DNA of 64,000 nucleotides from contig CALXQW010000029.1 in the NCBI GenBank assembly GCA_944390805.1, forward strand, positions 62,001-126,000, read 5' to 3'. This document shows positions 28,579-36,691 of this stretch, one piece after another. The notes beneath the pieces are model-generated. The model ran no database searches, was not told the origin of the DNA, and saw only the letters and a program-made list of their open reading frames with translations. The position numbers were made by a program, and so were the translations under genes. The DNA is from an uncultured Opitutales bacterium. Lineage in GTDB: Bacteria; Verrucomicrobiota; Verrucomicrobiia; Opitutales; Intestinicryptomonadaceae. The number at the start of each line of letters is the position of its first letter. The first letter of the stretch is position 1.

Positions 28579-29499
28579 TTACAGATCGTTAATTATGGTA
28601 AGCGCCGCCATAACTCCCATTGCCGATGCCGTTATTGCCTGTCTGTACAGCCTGTCGGCGCAGTCTCCGGCAACAAGAACATTCTTTACGGAGGTCTTTA
28701 CCATAGAGCCTTCCAATGTCTTTACAAAGCCTTCGGAATCCAACTCTACTTGTCCCTTGAATACTCCGGTATTCGGAATATGCCCTATGGCAAGGAAGAG
28801 AGCCTTGCAGTCTATGGTCTTTTCTTCGCCGGTTTTTACGTCGCGTATCTTTACGCCGCGGCACTTGCCGTTCTCGTCGGGAAGAACCTCATCTATTACG
28901 CTGTCGAGCTGAAGCTTTATCTTGGGGTTTGAACGTACGCGCTCGTCCATAATCTTCGAGGCCCTAAATTCTCTGCGCCGATGCACCAAATATACCTCGG
29001 AACATAGGCGGGATAAAAACATGGCTTCCTCGCAGGCGGTATCTCCCCCGCCAACCACGCATACGGGCATGTTCCTGAAAAATGCGCCGTCGCACGTTGC
29101 GCAGGTGGAAACCCCTTTGCCGCCGTACATTTTTTCCTCGTTCTTTGCGCCTGTCATTCTCGGAGCGGCGCCTGTGGCTATAATTACGTTTTTAGTCTCA
29201 AAAACTATGTCGCCGTCGCAAAATATCTTTTTTATATCTCCGGAGAAATCAACCTTCTCAACACTTGCCCCTACAAGCTTTGTCCCAAATTTCTCCGCCT
29301 GTTTTCTCATGTTCCAAGTTAGGTCGAAACCGGCAATGCCGTCGGCCCAAGAGGGAAAATTTTCAACTTCCGTTGTTGTTATGATCTGTCCGCCGGGTTG
29401 AGAGCCTTCTATAACAACCGGGTTTAATCCGGCTCTTGCTGCGTATATTGCAGCAGAAAGCCCAGCGCAGCCGCTTCCTATTATTACTATCTCTTCCAT
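28579..29499 (-). CDS. trxB: Thioredoxin reductase
   Basis: 306 residues. FAD site GSGCAGLSAAIYAARA at 8-23, with Cys where most TrxR have Pro; redox-active CATC at 133-136 in STCATCDGAFF; NADPH site GGGDTACEEA at 150-159 and HRRREFRAS; C-terminal FAD contact VAGDCADRLYRQAITA. Reduces thioredoxin with NADPH. A TTG seven codons upstream (29520) is also in frame, but the family starts at the EEIVIIGSG strand, so I use the ATG at 29499. Its downstream neighbour converges on a shared terminator. Confidence 0.95.
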   Translation of the reverse strand: MEEIVIIGSGCAGLSAAIYAARAGLNPVVIEGSQPGGQIITTTEVENFPSWADGIAGFDLTWNMRKQAEKFGTKLVGASVEKVDFSGDIKKIFCDGDIVFETKNVIIATGAAPRMTGAKNEEKMYGGKGVSTCATCDGAFFRNMPVCVVGGGDTACEEAMFLSRLCSEVYLVHRRREFRASKIMDERVRSNPKIKLQLDSVIDEVLPDENGKCRGVKIRDVKTGEEKTIDCKALFLAIGHIPNTGVFKGQVELDSEGFVKTLEGSMVKTSVKNVLVAGDCADRLYRQAITASAMGVMAALTIINDL

Positions 29500-29690
29500 A
29501 TCAGGGTCTCTTTTTATCAAGATTTTATTTGCAGGGCGCTGTTGTCAAACAAATATCGGTATTTTGCTCTGCCTGAAAATTTTCCATTTTGCTACGTTTT
29601 ATTTTTTCTGCTTTGTTTTATTTTATGTGTTGTAAGAATATATTTTATGTTTGCCCGAAGCTTGCAATATAAGATATGTATATACGAATA

Positions 29691-30497
29691 ATGAATGTAG
29701 GGCTTATAGACACCCATGCTCACCTCGACCGCTTTATAACAAACGGCGAGATTTCCAAGTTGCTCTCCGACGCACGCGCCGCCGGCGTGGAAAAAATCAT
29801 AACTCAAAGCGCCTCTTTCGACGACTGGACAAAATACAAAGACTTGGCCTCCACCCATGAGAATATCTATTGGACAGTTGGCCTTCATCCTGAGGACATC
29901 ACCCAATACAGCTCTTTGCAGCTTGATGCCCTTGGCTCTTTCTTCGCAGAAGATGCTCCTGCAAGGCCTGTCGCCATAGGAGAGATAGGCCTTGATTTCT
30001 TCCGGAAAGACTCTTGGACGGAGAATCCAGACGATGTAGTCATGCGCCAGTCTGAAATATTTGAAAAGCAGCTGTATTTTGCAAAGCAGTTTGGTTGTCC
30101 GGTGGTAATCCATGCGCGCAGTGCAAACAGGGAGTGCCTTGATACATTGCGTCGCGTGGGAATGGATTTCTCAAAAGTTGTCTTTCACTGCTTCAGCGGA
30201 AGTCTAAGCGAGTTAGACGAACTTGTTTCCGAAGGCGGCAGGGCGTCTTTTACAGGTATAATAACCTATAAAAACGCTTCCGAGATGCGGGAATGTATGC
30301 TTGCCCAGGGGGTTGAGCGTGTGATGTTTGAGACAGACTGTCCCTATCTTAGCCCGGAACCGCTGCGCGGAAGCGTAAATGTGCCGGCAAATTTGCGTCT
30401 TACGGTTGAGTATGCCGCACGCGAGGTCTTTAAGATTCCTTTTGAGGAGCTTGCGAGAATTTCGTCGGCAAATGCAGAAGAGTTCTTTGGAATCTGA
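29691..30497 (+). CDS. TatD-family metal-dependent hydrolase
   Basis: 268 residues. TIM-barrel hydrolase with all metal ligands visible: H9 and H11 in DTHAHLD, E98 in AIGEIGLD, H141 in VIHAR, H166 in FHCFSG and D216 in ETDCPYL. Members act as DNases or as D-aminoacyl-tRNA/peptide-related hydrolases; the real substrate in this organism is unknown. Two in-frame ATGs (29676 and 29691) are possible; I prefer the second because the family starts a few residues before DTHAHLD. Neither has a clear ribosome site. prmA follows after 63 bases. Confidence 0.9.
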   Translation: MNVGLIDTHAHLDRFITNGEISKLLSDARAAGVEKIITQSASFDDWTKYKDLASTHENIYWTVGLHPEDITQYSSLQLDALGSFFAEDAPARPVAIGEIGLDFFRKDSWTENPDDVVMRQSEIFEKQLYFAKQFGCPVVIHARSANRECLDTLRRVGMDFSKVVFHCFSGSLSELDELVSEGGRASFTGIITYKNASEMRECMLAQGVERVMFETDCPYLSPEPLRGSVNVPANLRLTVEYAAREVFKIPFEELARISSANAEEFFGI

Positions 30498-30560
30498 CGT
30501 GGAACGGAATATTTTAAAGAAAAAATAGATAATTTTTAATAGATAAAGAAGGTTATTATT

Positions 30561-31436
30561 ATGGTGAAGATAGGTTTTGATTTGTCGGAGGAAAACGCCC
30601 TCATGCTTGAGGAGCTTATAGACGAGATATCGGATCCAAACTGGACGGTAGAGCGCAGGAATGATCCCGTCGGCTGGAGCGCATGCGGCTATTTTGACTC
30701 TGCCGAAGATGCGGCTGCCAGCCTTGATAATTTGCGTACCCGCTTGCCATTTTTGCCCGAGGCTTCCGCTGAGCCCGTGGTTGAGACCGACTGGAAGAAC
30801 GCCTACAAGGCATATCTTCAGCCGTGGAGTTGCGGCAACTTGCATTGGGTACCCGTCTGGATGAAAGACTCTTACTCTTTGCCAAAGGGAGATAAGGTAT
30901 TTTATTTTGACGCCCAGATGGCTTTCGGTACCGGAGACCACCCCACAACGCGTCTTTGCGCGCAGGCTTTGCAAAGGTATATCTCTGAAACCCCAGACTA
31001 CGCCGATAAAGAGCTAATAGACGCTGGTTGCGGTTCCGGCATACTTGCTGTGAGTGCGGCGCTGTTGGGATTTAGGCACGTCAAGGGTTTTGACATAGAC
31101 CCAGATGCCGTTTTGGTCAGCCGCGAGAACTCTCGTTTTAGCAATGCCGGCTTGCCGGACGAGGCTTTTTGGACAGGCGGTTTGGCCGAATCTCTACCGG
31201 CAAACTGTTGCGACGTTCTCCTTGCAAATATTCTTGCCAATGTCCTTGTTGACAACGCTGAGATATTGTCGGCTGCTGTTAGGGACGGTGGCGTTCTTGT
31301 GCTGAGCGGAATTTTGAAGACGGAGGCAGACTCGGTTAAGGCTGTTTTTGAAAAGAGTCTGTCGGGTAGAATAGAGAGTGCCCGTACCGATTTCATGGGA
31401 GAATGGGCGAGCATAGAATTCAGGCTAAAAAGGTAA
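30561..31436 (+). CDS. prmA: Ribosomal protein L11 methyltransferase
   Basis: 291 residues. PrmA trimethylates lysines and the N terminus of ribosomal protein L11. The N-terminal substrate-binding region (1-110) is followed by AFGTGDHPTT at 121-130 and the SAM motif DAGCGSGILAVSA at 154-166, with the active-site NILANVL near 227. The ATG has AAGAAGG eight bases ahead. Close spacing to the tatD-like gene suggests one transcript. Confidence 0.94.
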   Translation: MVKIGFDLSEENALMLEELIDEISDPNWTVERRNDPVGWSACGYFDSAEDAAASLDNLRTRLPFLPEASAEPVVETDWKNAYKAYLQPWSCGNLHWVPVWMKDSYSLPKGDKVFYFDAQMAFGTGDHPTTRLCAQALQRYISETPDYADKELIDAGCGSGILAVSAALLGFRHVKGFDIDPDAVLVSRENSRFSNAGLPDEAFWTGGLAESLPANCCDVLLANILANVLVDNAEILSAAVRDGGVLVLSGILKTEADSVKAVFEKSLSGRIESARTDFMGEWASIEFRLKR

Positions 31437-31735
31437 AAGTTAAAATTATCGCAAGGTCTTTTGTATTATTTAGGCCCGTACGCATATTTTGCGCGCAGAT
31501 GCAAAAGAGAATATATGTTCCATATTTTGATGGAAACCACCGCGGTTTGAGCCGTATTTGAGGGTATATTTTGTAAAAATTGTATGGAATATGCGTACTC
31601 CGTAGGGTGGGGCATAGCATCTAAAAAAGAGTAAGGGATTGATTTACGGATTGTTGCGCCAATGGATTATACATTTAATTTATTGTTGATTTTGCTTTTT
31701 TTTGCGCCACGATTAAATGCAAACAAAATAATTTT
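31437..31735. other. Intergenic region with small inverted repeats
   Basis: 299 bases between prmA and the STAS gene. TTCCAT-N6-ATGGAA is at 31518-31535 and AAACC-N5-GGTTT at 31534-31548. No T-tract follows either, so they are not ordinary terminators. No good coding frame. It should contain the promoter of the STAS gene. Confidence 0.35.
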
Positions 31736-32077
31736 ATGGAAAATATGGAAATTTCTTTGGACGACGTCGGTGGAGTTAGCGTCGTGACTCTCAAAGGCAG
31801 GCTCAACGTCACCACAACCGCCGAACTTGAGAAGACTTTTTCTACCCTGCTTTCCGAAAATAAGACAAAAGTTCTTTTGGATTTCAGGCAGCTTGAGTAT
31901 ATATCGTCTGCTGGTTTGAGGGTTCTGCTTGCCGCCGCGAAACAATTCAAGAAAGTATCGGGGCGCATAGTTCTTTCAAGTTTGGTTCCGTCTGTAAAGC
32001 AGGTATTTGAAATATCGGGATTTACAAGCATATTTCCCATATTTTCCACCCGCGACGAGGCCGTTAAGAGTTTTTAA
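31736..32077 (+). CDS. STAS-domain anti-sigma factor antagonist
   Basis: 113 residues, a single STAS domain of the SpoIIAA/RsbV type. The phosphorylatable serine lies in YISSAGLRVLLAA; aligning on the glycine puts Ser58 at the position of the phosphoserine of SpoIIAA. Such proteins bind an anti-sigma kinase when dephosphorylated and free a sigma factor. No anti-sigma kinase or PP2C phosphatase gene is in the window. A terminator follows 24 bases after the stop. A second ATG is three codons in (31745). Confidence 0.9.
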   Translation: MENMEISLDDVGGVSVVTLKGRLNVTTTAELEKTFSTLLSENKTKVLLDFRQLEYISSAGLRVLLAAAKQFKKVSGRIVLSSLVPSVKQVFEISGFTSIFPIFSTRDEAVKSF

Positions 32078-32100
32078 TATCAGGATAGAAAATCACTTCA

Positions 32101-32140
32101 GGCTCATCGTAAAAGAATACCCGATGAGCCCTTTTATTTT
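32101..32140 (+). terminator. Terminator between the STAS gene and proS
   Basis: Stem GGCTCATCG (32101-32109) / CGATGAGCC (32122-32130), followed by CTTTTATTTT. It ends 12 bases before the proS ATG at 32153, so proS either depends on read-through or uses a promoter overlapping the hairpin. Confidence 0.75.
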
Positions 32141-32152
32141 AGGCATATAAAT

Positions 32153-33670
32153 ATGGCAAAAGAAAAACGCAACGCAATATCCCCCACAAGGGCGGAGAAT
32201 TATCCGGAATGGTACCAGCAGGTTGTCAAGGCTGCCCAGCTGGCTGAAAACAGTGCTGTTCGCGGCTGTATGGTTATAAAGCCATGGGGTTATAGCCTGT
32301 GGGAAAATATGCAGCGCATCTTGGACAAAATGTTTAAGGATACGGGGCATACAAATGCATATTTTCCGCTATTTATACCTGTAAGCTATCTGCAGAAAGA
32401 GGCGGAGCACGTTGAGGGCTTTGCAAAAGAGTGCGCGGTTGTAACGCACTCAAAGCTTGAACTCAATGCGGAGGGCAAGCTTGTTCCGGCGAGCCCGCTT
32501 GAGGAGCCTTTGATAGTACGTCCAACTTCGGAGACAATAATTGGAGCAACATACGCAAAGTGGGTGCAGTCTTACAGGGATTTGCCAATACTTGTAAACC
32601 AGTGGGCAAATGTTGTCAGGTGGGAGATGCGCACCAGGTTATTTCTGCGTACGGCTGAGTTCCTATGGCAGGAGGGGCACACAGCCCATGCTACCCGCGC
32701 TGAGGCCGAGGAGGAAACTGCAAAGATGCTTGGCGTTTATGCCGACTTTGCTCAAAACTGCATGGCAATGCCTGTAATATGCGGCAAGAAGACTGAGAGC
32801 GAGAAGTTTCCGGGAGCGGTGGACACCTACTGCATAGAGGCCATGATGCAAGACCGCAAGGCTCTTCAGGCAGGGACATCGCATTTCTTGGGACAGAATT
32901 TTGCCAAGGCCAGCGGCATACAGTTTCTTGCCGAGGACGGCAAGCAGCAGTTTGCCTGGACAACTTCATGGGGAGTTTCAACTCGTCTTATAGGAGGGCT
33001 CATAATGACGCATTCCGACGACGACGGTCTTATACTTCCGCCCCGTCTTGCGCCGACGCACGTTGTAATATTGCCTGTTATCCATTCAGAGGCTGAGCGC
33101 TCGAAGATTATGGAATATTGCGATTCCCTCAAGAGGCAGATTTCCGAGGTAAAATATTGCGGCGCCGAGGTCAATGTTGCGGTAGATTCGCGCGATATAC
33201 GCGGAGGGGAGAAGGTCTGGAGCTGGATAAAGAAGGGAGTTCCGCTCAGGGTTGAAGTTGGCCCGAGGGATATTGCCTCAGACAGCTTGTTTGTTTCTAC
33301 GCGTTTTGACGGTTCAAAGAAGTCTATTCCTCGCGGAGAATTTATAAGCAACTTGCCAGGCATGCTTTCTTCCATACAAGATGCAATGTTTGAGCGTGCG
33401 CTTAAGTACCGCCAGGAAAATACAAAAATTATAGATTCCAAGGAGGAATTTTATTCTTTCTTCACTCCGAAGAACGAGGATAACCCAGAGATACACGGCG
33501 GATTTGCCATGACTTACTTCAGTTCAAATCCTGAGGTTGAGGAACAGCTTAAGAAAGACCTGAAAGTAACCGTGCGTTGCATTCCTCTTGAAGGCGATGA
33601 ACCCGAGGGTATCTGTCCGTTCGATGGTGCCAAAGCAACTCGCCGCGCTGTATTTGCAAAGTCATACTAA
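32153..33670 (+). CDS. proS: Prolyl-tRNA synthetase, eukaryote/archaeal-like type
   Basis: 505 residues. Class II synthetase that charges tRNA-Pro. The class motifs are clear: RPTSETI at 123-129, the motif 2 region RWEMRTRLFLRTAEFL at 156-171, and the C-terminal zinc-like region with IPLEGDEPEGICPFDG. It lacks the 180-residue editing insertion between motifs 2 and 3 seen in the E. coli type and ends in a conserved KSY-type C terminus, as in the archaeal-like form (also found in many bacteria). AGG lies nine bases before the ATG. Ile is mostly ATA in this gene. Confidence 0.96.
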   Translation: MAKEKRNAISPTRAENYPEWYQQVVKAAQLAENSAVRGCMVIKPWGYSLWENMQRILDKMFKDTGHTNAYFPLFIPVSYLQKEAEHVEGFAKECAVVTHSKLELNAEGKLVPASPLEEPLIVRPTSETIIGATYAKWVQSYRDLPILVNQWANVVRWEMRTRLFLRTAEFLWQEGHTAHATRAEAEEETAKMLGVYADFAQNCMAMPVICGKKTESEKFPGAVDTYCIEAMMQDRKALQAGTSHFLGQNFAKASGIQFLAEDGKQQFAWTTSWGVSTRLIGGLIMTHSDDDGLILPPRLAPTHVVILPVIHSEAERSKIMEYCDSLKRQISEVKYCGAEVNVAVDSRDIRGGEKVWSWIKKGVPLRVEVGPRDIASDSLFVSTRFDGSKKSIPRGEFISNLPGMLSSIQDAMFERALKYRQENTKIIDSKEEFYSFFTPKNEDNPEIHGGFAMTYFSSNPEVEEQLKKDLKVTVRCIPLEGDEPEGICPFDGAKATRRAVFAKSY

Positions 33671-33725
33671 TTTAACATCTTGCCGGTAATGGAAATATTT
33701 TCTCGGTAGCGCTTGGTTTTTTTTT

Positions 33726-33759
33726 GCGCGGAAAGATTTTCCTTTCCGCGCTTTTTTTT
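33726..33759 (+). terminator. Rho-independent terminator of proS
   Basis: Stem GCGCGGAAAG (33726-33735) / CTTTCCGCGC (33742-33751), loop ATTTTC, then eight T. It lies 56 bases after the proS stop. Confidence 0.92.
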
Positions 33760-33848
33760 ATATTCTTCCAATGCAAAATGGGGTTAAAAATATCTTAGGG
33801 TGGTTGAGTTTAGTATTATGTGATAGAAACCCTACACAGATGCTTGCA

Positions 33849-34224
33849 TCATTTTAACTTGCGTTTTATTCCTCCGCATAGCTTTAAATTTCCGCCGTCT
33901 GCAAGGTCTTCTGCGGCGTAGATAATAAGATCTTCAGGGGTATTTCCGTAGAGTTTTGATATTTTGCATATTTTACCATACAGAAGATAGGGTATTCTCA
34001 AAGGAATAATTATATTTTCTCCGACAAATTTTTGAGGCGGCAGGCTTTTTTAGTTTTCTTTTGCCGCTTCTATTTACCTTTGCGGATTTTACCTTCTTGA
34101 GCATTGTTTTTTTTAAATGGAACAGTGCGTCGTTAGTTTTGGTCTTTACGATTTTATCTCCGCTTAATTCTTTGAGGAATTCAAAGAACGGGCTCTTTTC
34201 TATGAATACGCTAACCATCCTCAT
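33849..34224 (-). pseudogene. Small frameshifted gene, unknown family
   Basis: Read on the minus strand, an open frame from ATG 34224 (MRMVSVFIEKSPFFEF...) runs to a run of six A (plus-strand T at 34046-34051). After it the coding quality moves to another frame, which continues as SLPPQKFVGEN, then IIIPLRIPYLLYGK, and ends NLKLCGGIKRKLK with TGA at 33851-33849. Removing one A joins both into a 124-residue protein; the span is 376 bases, one more than 125 codons. The C-terminal helix LYGNTPEDLIIYAAEDLAD looks like a ribbon-helix-helix/CopG-type helix pair. Either a real disruption, a sequencing error in a homopolymer, or slippage. Divergent from the HTH gene at 34342. I recognise no family. 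Confidence 0.55.
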
Positions 34225-34238
34225 GTTGAAGTTAAACC

Positions 34239-34282
34239 CTTAAAAATATGCATTTTTAAGAATAAAATGCCTTAATTTAAGG
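34239..34282. promoter_or_regulatory. Two palindromes between divergent small genes (operator candidates)
   Basis: The first palindrome, 34239-34260, has 9-base arms CTTAAAAAT / ATTTTTAAG around ATGC. The second, 34270-34282, is CCTTAA-T-TTAAGG. Both share outer CTTAA...TTAAG ends. They sit in the 117-base gap between the frameshifted gene and the HTH gene, as expected for an autoregulated repressor. No experimental support. Confidence 0.5.
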
Positions 34283-34341
34283 AAAAGATGTGTTTGCGTT
34301 TGCATAGGAGAGGATTTGATAAAAATATTGCCTTACTGAAG

Positions 34342-34647
34342 ATGAAATATTCCGAACTTGAACAATGGATGAAGAAATCTGCCCTTACCCGCAAGGAGCT
34401 TGCGGCAAAGTGCGGCGTTTCTCCAAAGACCGTTGAAGGTTGGCGTGCGCGCGGTGAACTGCCAAAATATGCCAGCGCGGCGATAGAGCGCCTTATGTCG
34501 GACATTGTTGAGATTAGGCTGTCTCTTCAAGATTTTAGAAAGCTCATGGCGCATATGGACGCCCTCGGAATAAAAAGCATAGATGAATATGTAGTTCTTG
34601 CTGTCAGGGAGAAGTATTCTTGCGCATCAAAAAAGAAGAATTCTTAA
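34342..34647 (+). CDS. Small helix-turn-helix DNA-binding protein
   Basis: 101 residues. LTRKELAAKCGVSPKTVEGWRARGELP at about 15-41 is a clear XRE/Cro-like helix-turn-helix with a wing-like RARGELP. A second helical part, MDALGIKSIDEYVVLAVREK (72-91), resembles the C-terminal helices of the neighbouring frameshifted gene. An in-frame ATG at 34288 has AAGG five bases ahead, giving an 18-residue extension that does not look like part of the fold; I start at 34342, where the domain begins. The DNA target is probably the paired palindromes upstream (34239-34282). Confidence 0.72.
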   Translation: MKYSELEQWMKKSALTRKELAAKCGVSPKTVEGWRARGELPKYASAAIERLMSDIVEIRLSLQDFRKLMAHMDALGIKSIDEYVVLAVREKYSCASKKKNS

Positions 34648-34903
34648 ATTATCTTCTATTGCTCTGTTTTTGAGAAAATTGTCTTTAATTGTTCTCAAAG
34701 ATAAAATGAACATCTTTGGCGGGCGTATTGGAAGAATTTACGTTCTATCTGAAGATCTGTTATTGCGCTTATTTGTAGAAGATAGCTTATTTTTTCAGTA
34801 ATTCTCTTTGAAAAAAGCAGTATTTTTTAGCGCGTTTCTTTTATATTTTTTATGCTAAAATATTCTTTGGCCCTTAGATTTTCTTCTGTTCCTTGCCTCT
34901 GAT
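34648..34903. other. Intergenic region after the HTH gene
   Basis: AT-rich. An imperfect inverted repeat TTTGAGAA...TTCTCAAA lies around 34669-34700 without a T-tract. I see no gene. The terminator of the oxidoreductase gene follows at 34904-34942. Confidence 0.35.
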
Positions 34904-34942
34904 AAAAAAAACGGCCCGGAGAAAACTTTTCTCTCCGGGCCG
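34904..34942 (-). terminator. Terminator of the Tat oxidoreductase gene
   Basis: Minus strand: 11-pair stem CGGCCCGGAGA / TCTCCGGGCCG (34942-34912), then eight T (34911-34904). It lies 25 bases after the stop of the gene at 34968-36353. Confidence 0.93.
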
Positions 34943-34967
34943 AAATTACAATATGACAGGGTTTCTT

Positions 34968-36353
34968 TTATACCAGCTGGTATTTGCCAGGAACTGGAAC
35001 TCCAGGCAGCGGATTCTTAACAAACGCCATCTGCTTTGGCATCAGATCTTCCTTGGACCTTTCAAGCATCCAGCCGTACTTGAAACGCTTGCCTGAGAAC
35101 GCACTCATTCTGCCTGCTATGCCAACTCCTGTAGAGGTTATAAGATCTGGCAGGGCATTTATGCGCTTGCCCTCCTTTAGAGCATCGTAGAGAGCCTTGT
35201 GCTCCATTATCACGCTCGGAGGAGTATTGTTGTACGGAGATTCCCAAGCCTTTGCGCCTGTGATTCTCTGCTTGCCCCATTCATGAGTTTCCATGATGCC
35301 CTTTGTGCCAATTACACGCTCCATTACATGGCTGGATGTGTTGGGATCTTGGCGGCAATAACTCGCTATGTGGACTCCATCTCCCATGTCGTAATCAACA
35401 GCAAAATGACTGAAACGGTCTCCGTATGTCATTACGGGCAGGTCTGTGCTTCTGCCACCCATTCCGTTTACCTCAACGGGAACCTTGTAGCCCATTGCCC
35501 AGAGAACAACGTCTATGTTGTGTACATGCTGCTCAACAATATGGTCTCCGCTCGCCCAGATAAAGCTGAACCAGTTGCGGATCTGATATTCCATATCGTC
35601 GGGCGAAAGACCCTTCAAGAGACCTTGCTTTTCCATGGCGTCGTGCTGGCTGTGTCCGACGTATCCGGAACTGTTCCAATAGCACTGCGCCGCTACTATC
35701 TCTCCGATGTCTCCATTCTTTACGCGCTCTATGGCCTCCTGATAGCCCTTATTATAATGGCGCTGAGTGCCAACCATTATTGAAAGGCCCTTTTTGTCTG
35801 CCAGAGCGGAAATCTCGCGCATTTTGCGCATCTGCGTTACGTCTATGCATGCGGGCTTCTCAAGGAAAGCATGCTTGCCGGCGTTTATTATGGCCTCTGC
35901 ATGCGGAGTGCGGAATGCAGGCGGGCATGCATCTATAACAACATCAACGTCTGTTTCGCAAAGTTTCTTGTATGCGTCAAAACCGCAGAATTTGTGCTTG
36001 ATGTTTATCTGGTTTTTATTTCCGCCAAACCCGAATCTCTCCTGGCCCTTAAGCTGGCTTTTGAGCCTGTCCTCAACAGAATCAAGCTTGTCTTGGAAAA
36101 GGTCTGCCACAGCAACAAGCTCAACATTGTTGCAGCCGTTCATGGCGTTTGTGGCTGCTCCCGTGCCTCTACCGCCGCAGCCTATAAGACCAATCTTGAT
36201 CTTGTCAGACCCTTTAATTGCCGCGCCGGAATATTTTGGTAAATCTCCCTCTCCGGCTTTTGAACTGTTGCAGCCTATTACCGGAAATGCCGCCATAGCT
36301 CCCAGAGCGGCTCCGGCCTTGACAAAAGAACGCCTGTCCATCTTTTCAGACAT
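34968..36353 (-). CDS. Tat-exported Gfo/Idh/MocA-family oxidoreductase, lipoprotein-like
   Basis: 461 residues. Twin-arginine signal DRRSFVKAG at 6-14, then a hydrophobic stretch ending in PVIGC, so Cys28 may be lipidated. The Rossmann motif IGLIGCGGRGTGAATNAM is near 54-71 and the sugar-dehydrogenase EKP motif is in FLEKPACIDV. NWFSFIWASGDHIVEQHVHN and NGMGGRSTDLP occur in the large PVC family of secreted oxidoreductases (OrfB type), whose reactions are mostly unknown; some act in glycoside breakdown by oxidising a sugar OH. GGAGGA lies eight bases before the ATG, the best ribosome site in the window. It has its own promoter and terminator. Confidence 0.92.
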   Translation of the reverse strand: MSEKMDRRSFVKAGAALGAMAAFPVIGCNSSKAGEGDLPKYSGAAIKGSDKIKIGLIGCGGRGTGAATNAMNGCNNVELVAVADLFQDKLDSVEDRLKSQLKGQERFGFGGNKNQINIKHKFCGFDAYKKLCETDVDVVIDACPPAFRTPHAEAIINAGKHAFLEKPACIDVTQMRKMREISALADKKGLSIMVGTQRHYNKGYQEAIERVKNGDIGEIVAAQCYWNSSGYVGHSQHDAMEKQGLLKGLSPDDMEYQIRNWFSFIWASGDHIVEQHVHNIDVVLWAMGYKVPVEVNGMGGRSTDLPVMTYGDRFSHFAVDYDMGDGVHIASYCRQDPNTSSHVMERVIGTKGIMETHEWGKQRITGAKAWESPYNNTPPSVIMEHKALYDALKEGKRINALPDLITSTGVGIAGRMSAFSGKRFKYGWMLERSKEDLMPKQMAFVKNPLPGVPVPGKYQLV

Positions 36354-36413
36354 TAGAATTTCCTCCGTATAATATGATTGTTTAAATAACGCAATTTGCG
36401 ATAAATTGGAACT

Positions 36414-36442
36414 ATCCTATGAATATGTTGACATATTGACAA
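36414..36442 (-). promoter_or_regulatory. Promoter with an embedded palindrome, Tat oxidoreductase gene
   Basis: Minus strand: -35 TTGTCA (36442-36437), 17-base spacer, -10 TAGGAT (36419-36414). The 16-base palindrome AATATGT-TG-ACATATT (36422-36437) fills the spacer, the place where a repressor would block RNA polymerase. The expected start is about 50 bases before the gene's ATG. The rest of the divergent intergenic region (36354-36691) shows no gene; the promoter for the MBL gene is not placed. Confidence 0.6.
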
Positions 36443-36691
36443 GTATTTTTTTGAGGGAATCGCCATAAATATAGAAAATTTCCGCGAATAACTTTGCCCT
36501 GTATGACTGTACTTTTCAGAGATGAAAATCTTGATGCTTTAGGTTTGTCCGGATTTTTAGTTGGTTGCAGTTCTTGCCACTTGAGGGTAAAACTTGCATA
36601 TTTTTTGCATAATACAAACAAAACTGGGGACTTCCTCCTTGCAATAGTTCTTCCGTGCAATAACTATGCTATGAAGTATTAGAAAGTATAT

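Noticed and set aside
32078-32152. T-box leader for proS
   Set aside because: The space before the hairpin is 24 bases, far too short for a T-box.
34040-34056. A AAA AAG heptamer in the frameshifted gene as a dnaX-like -1 slippery site
   Set aside because: A -1 slip leads to the wrong frame; the downstream coding frame needs +1 (one A fewer).
35199-35783. 194-codon open frame antisense to the Tat oxidoreductase
   Set aside because: The oxidoreductase frame has all family motifs; the antisense product has none.
36494-36682. Small 62-codon gene before the MBL hydrolase
   Set aside because: No ribosome site, no motif, and overlaps the expected promoter region.
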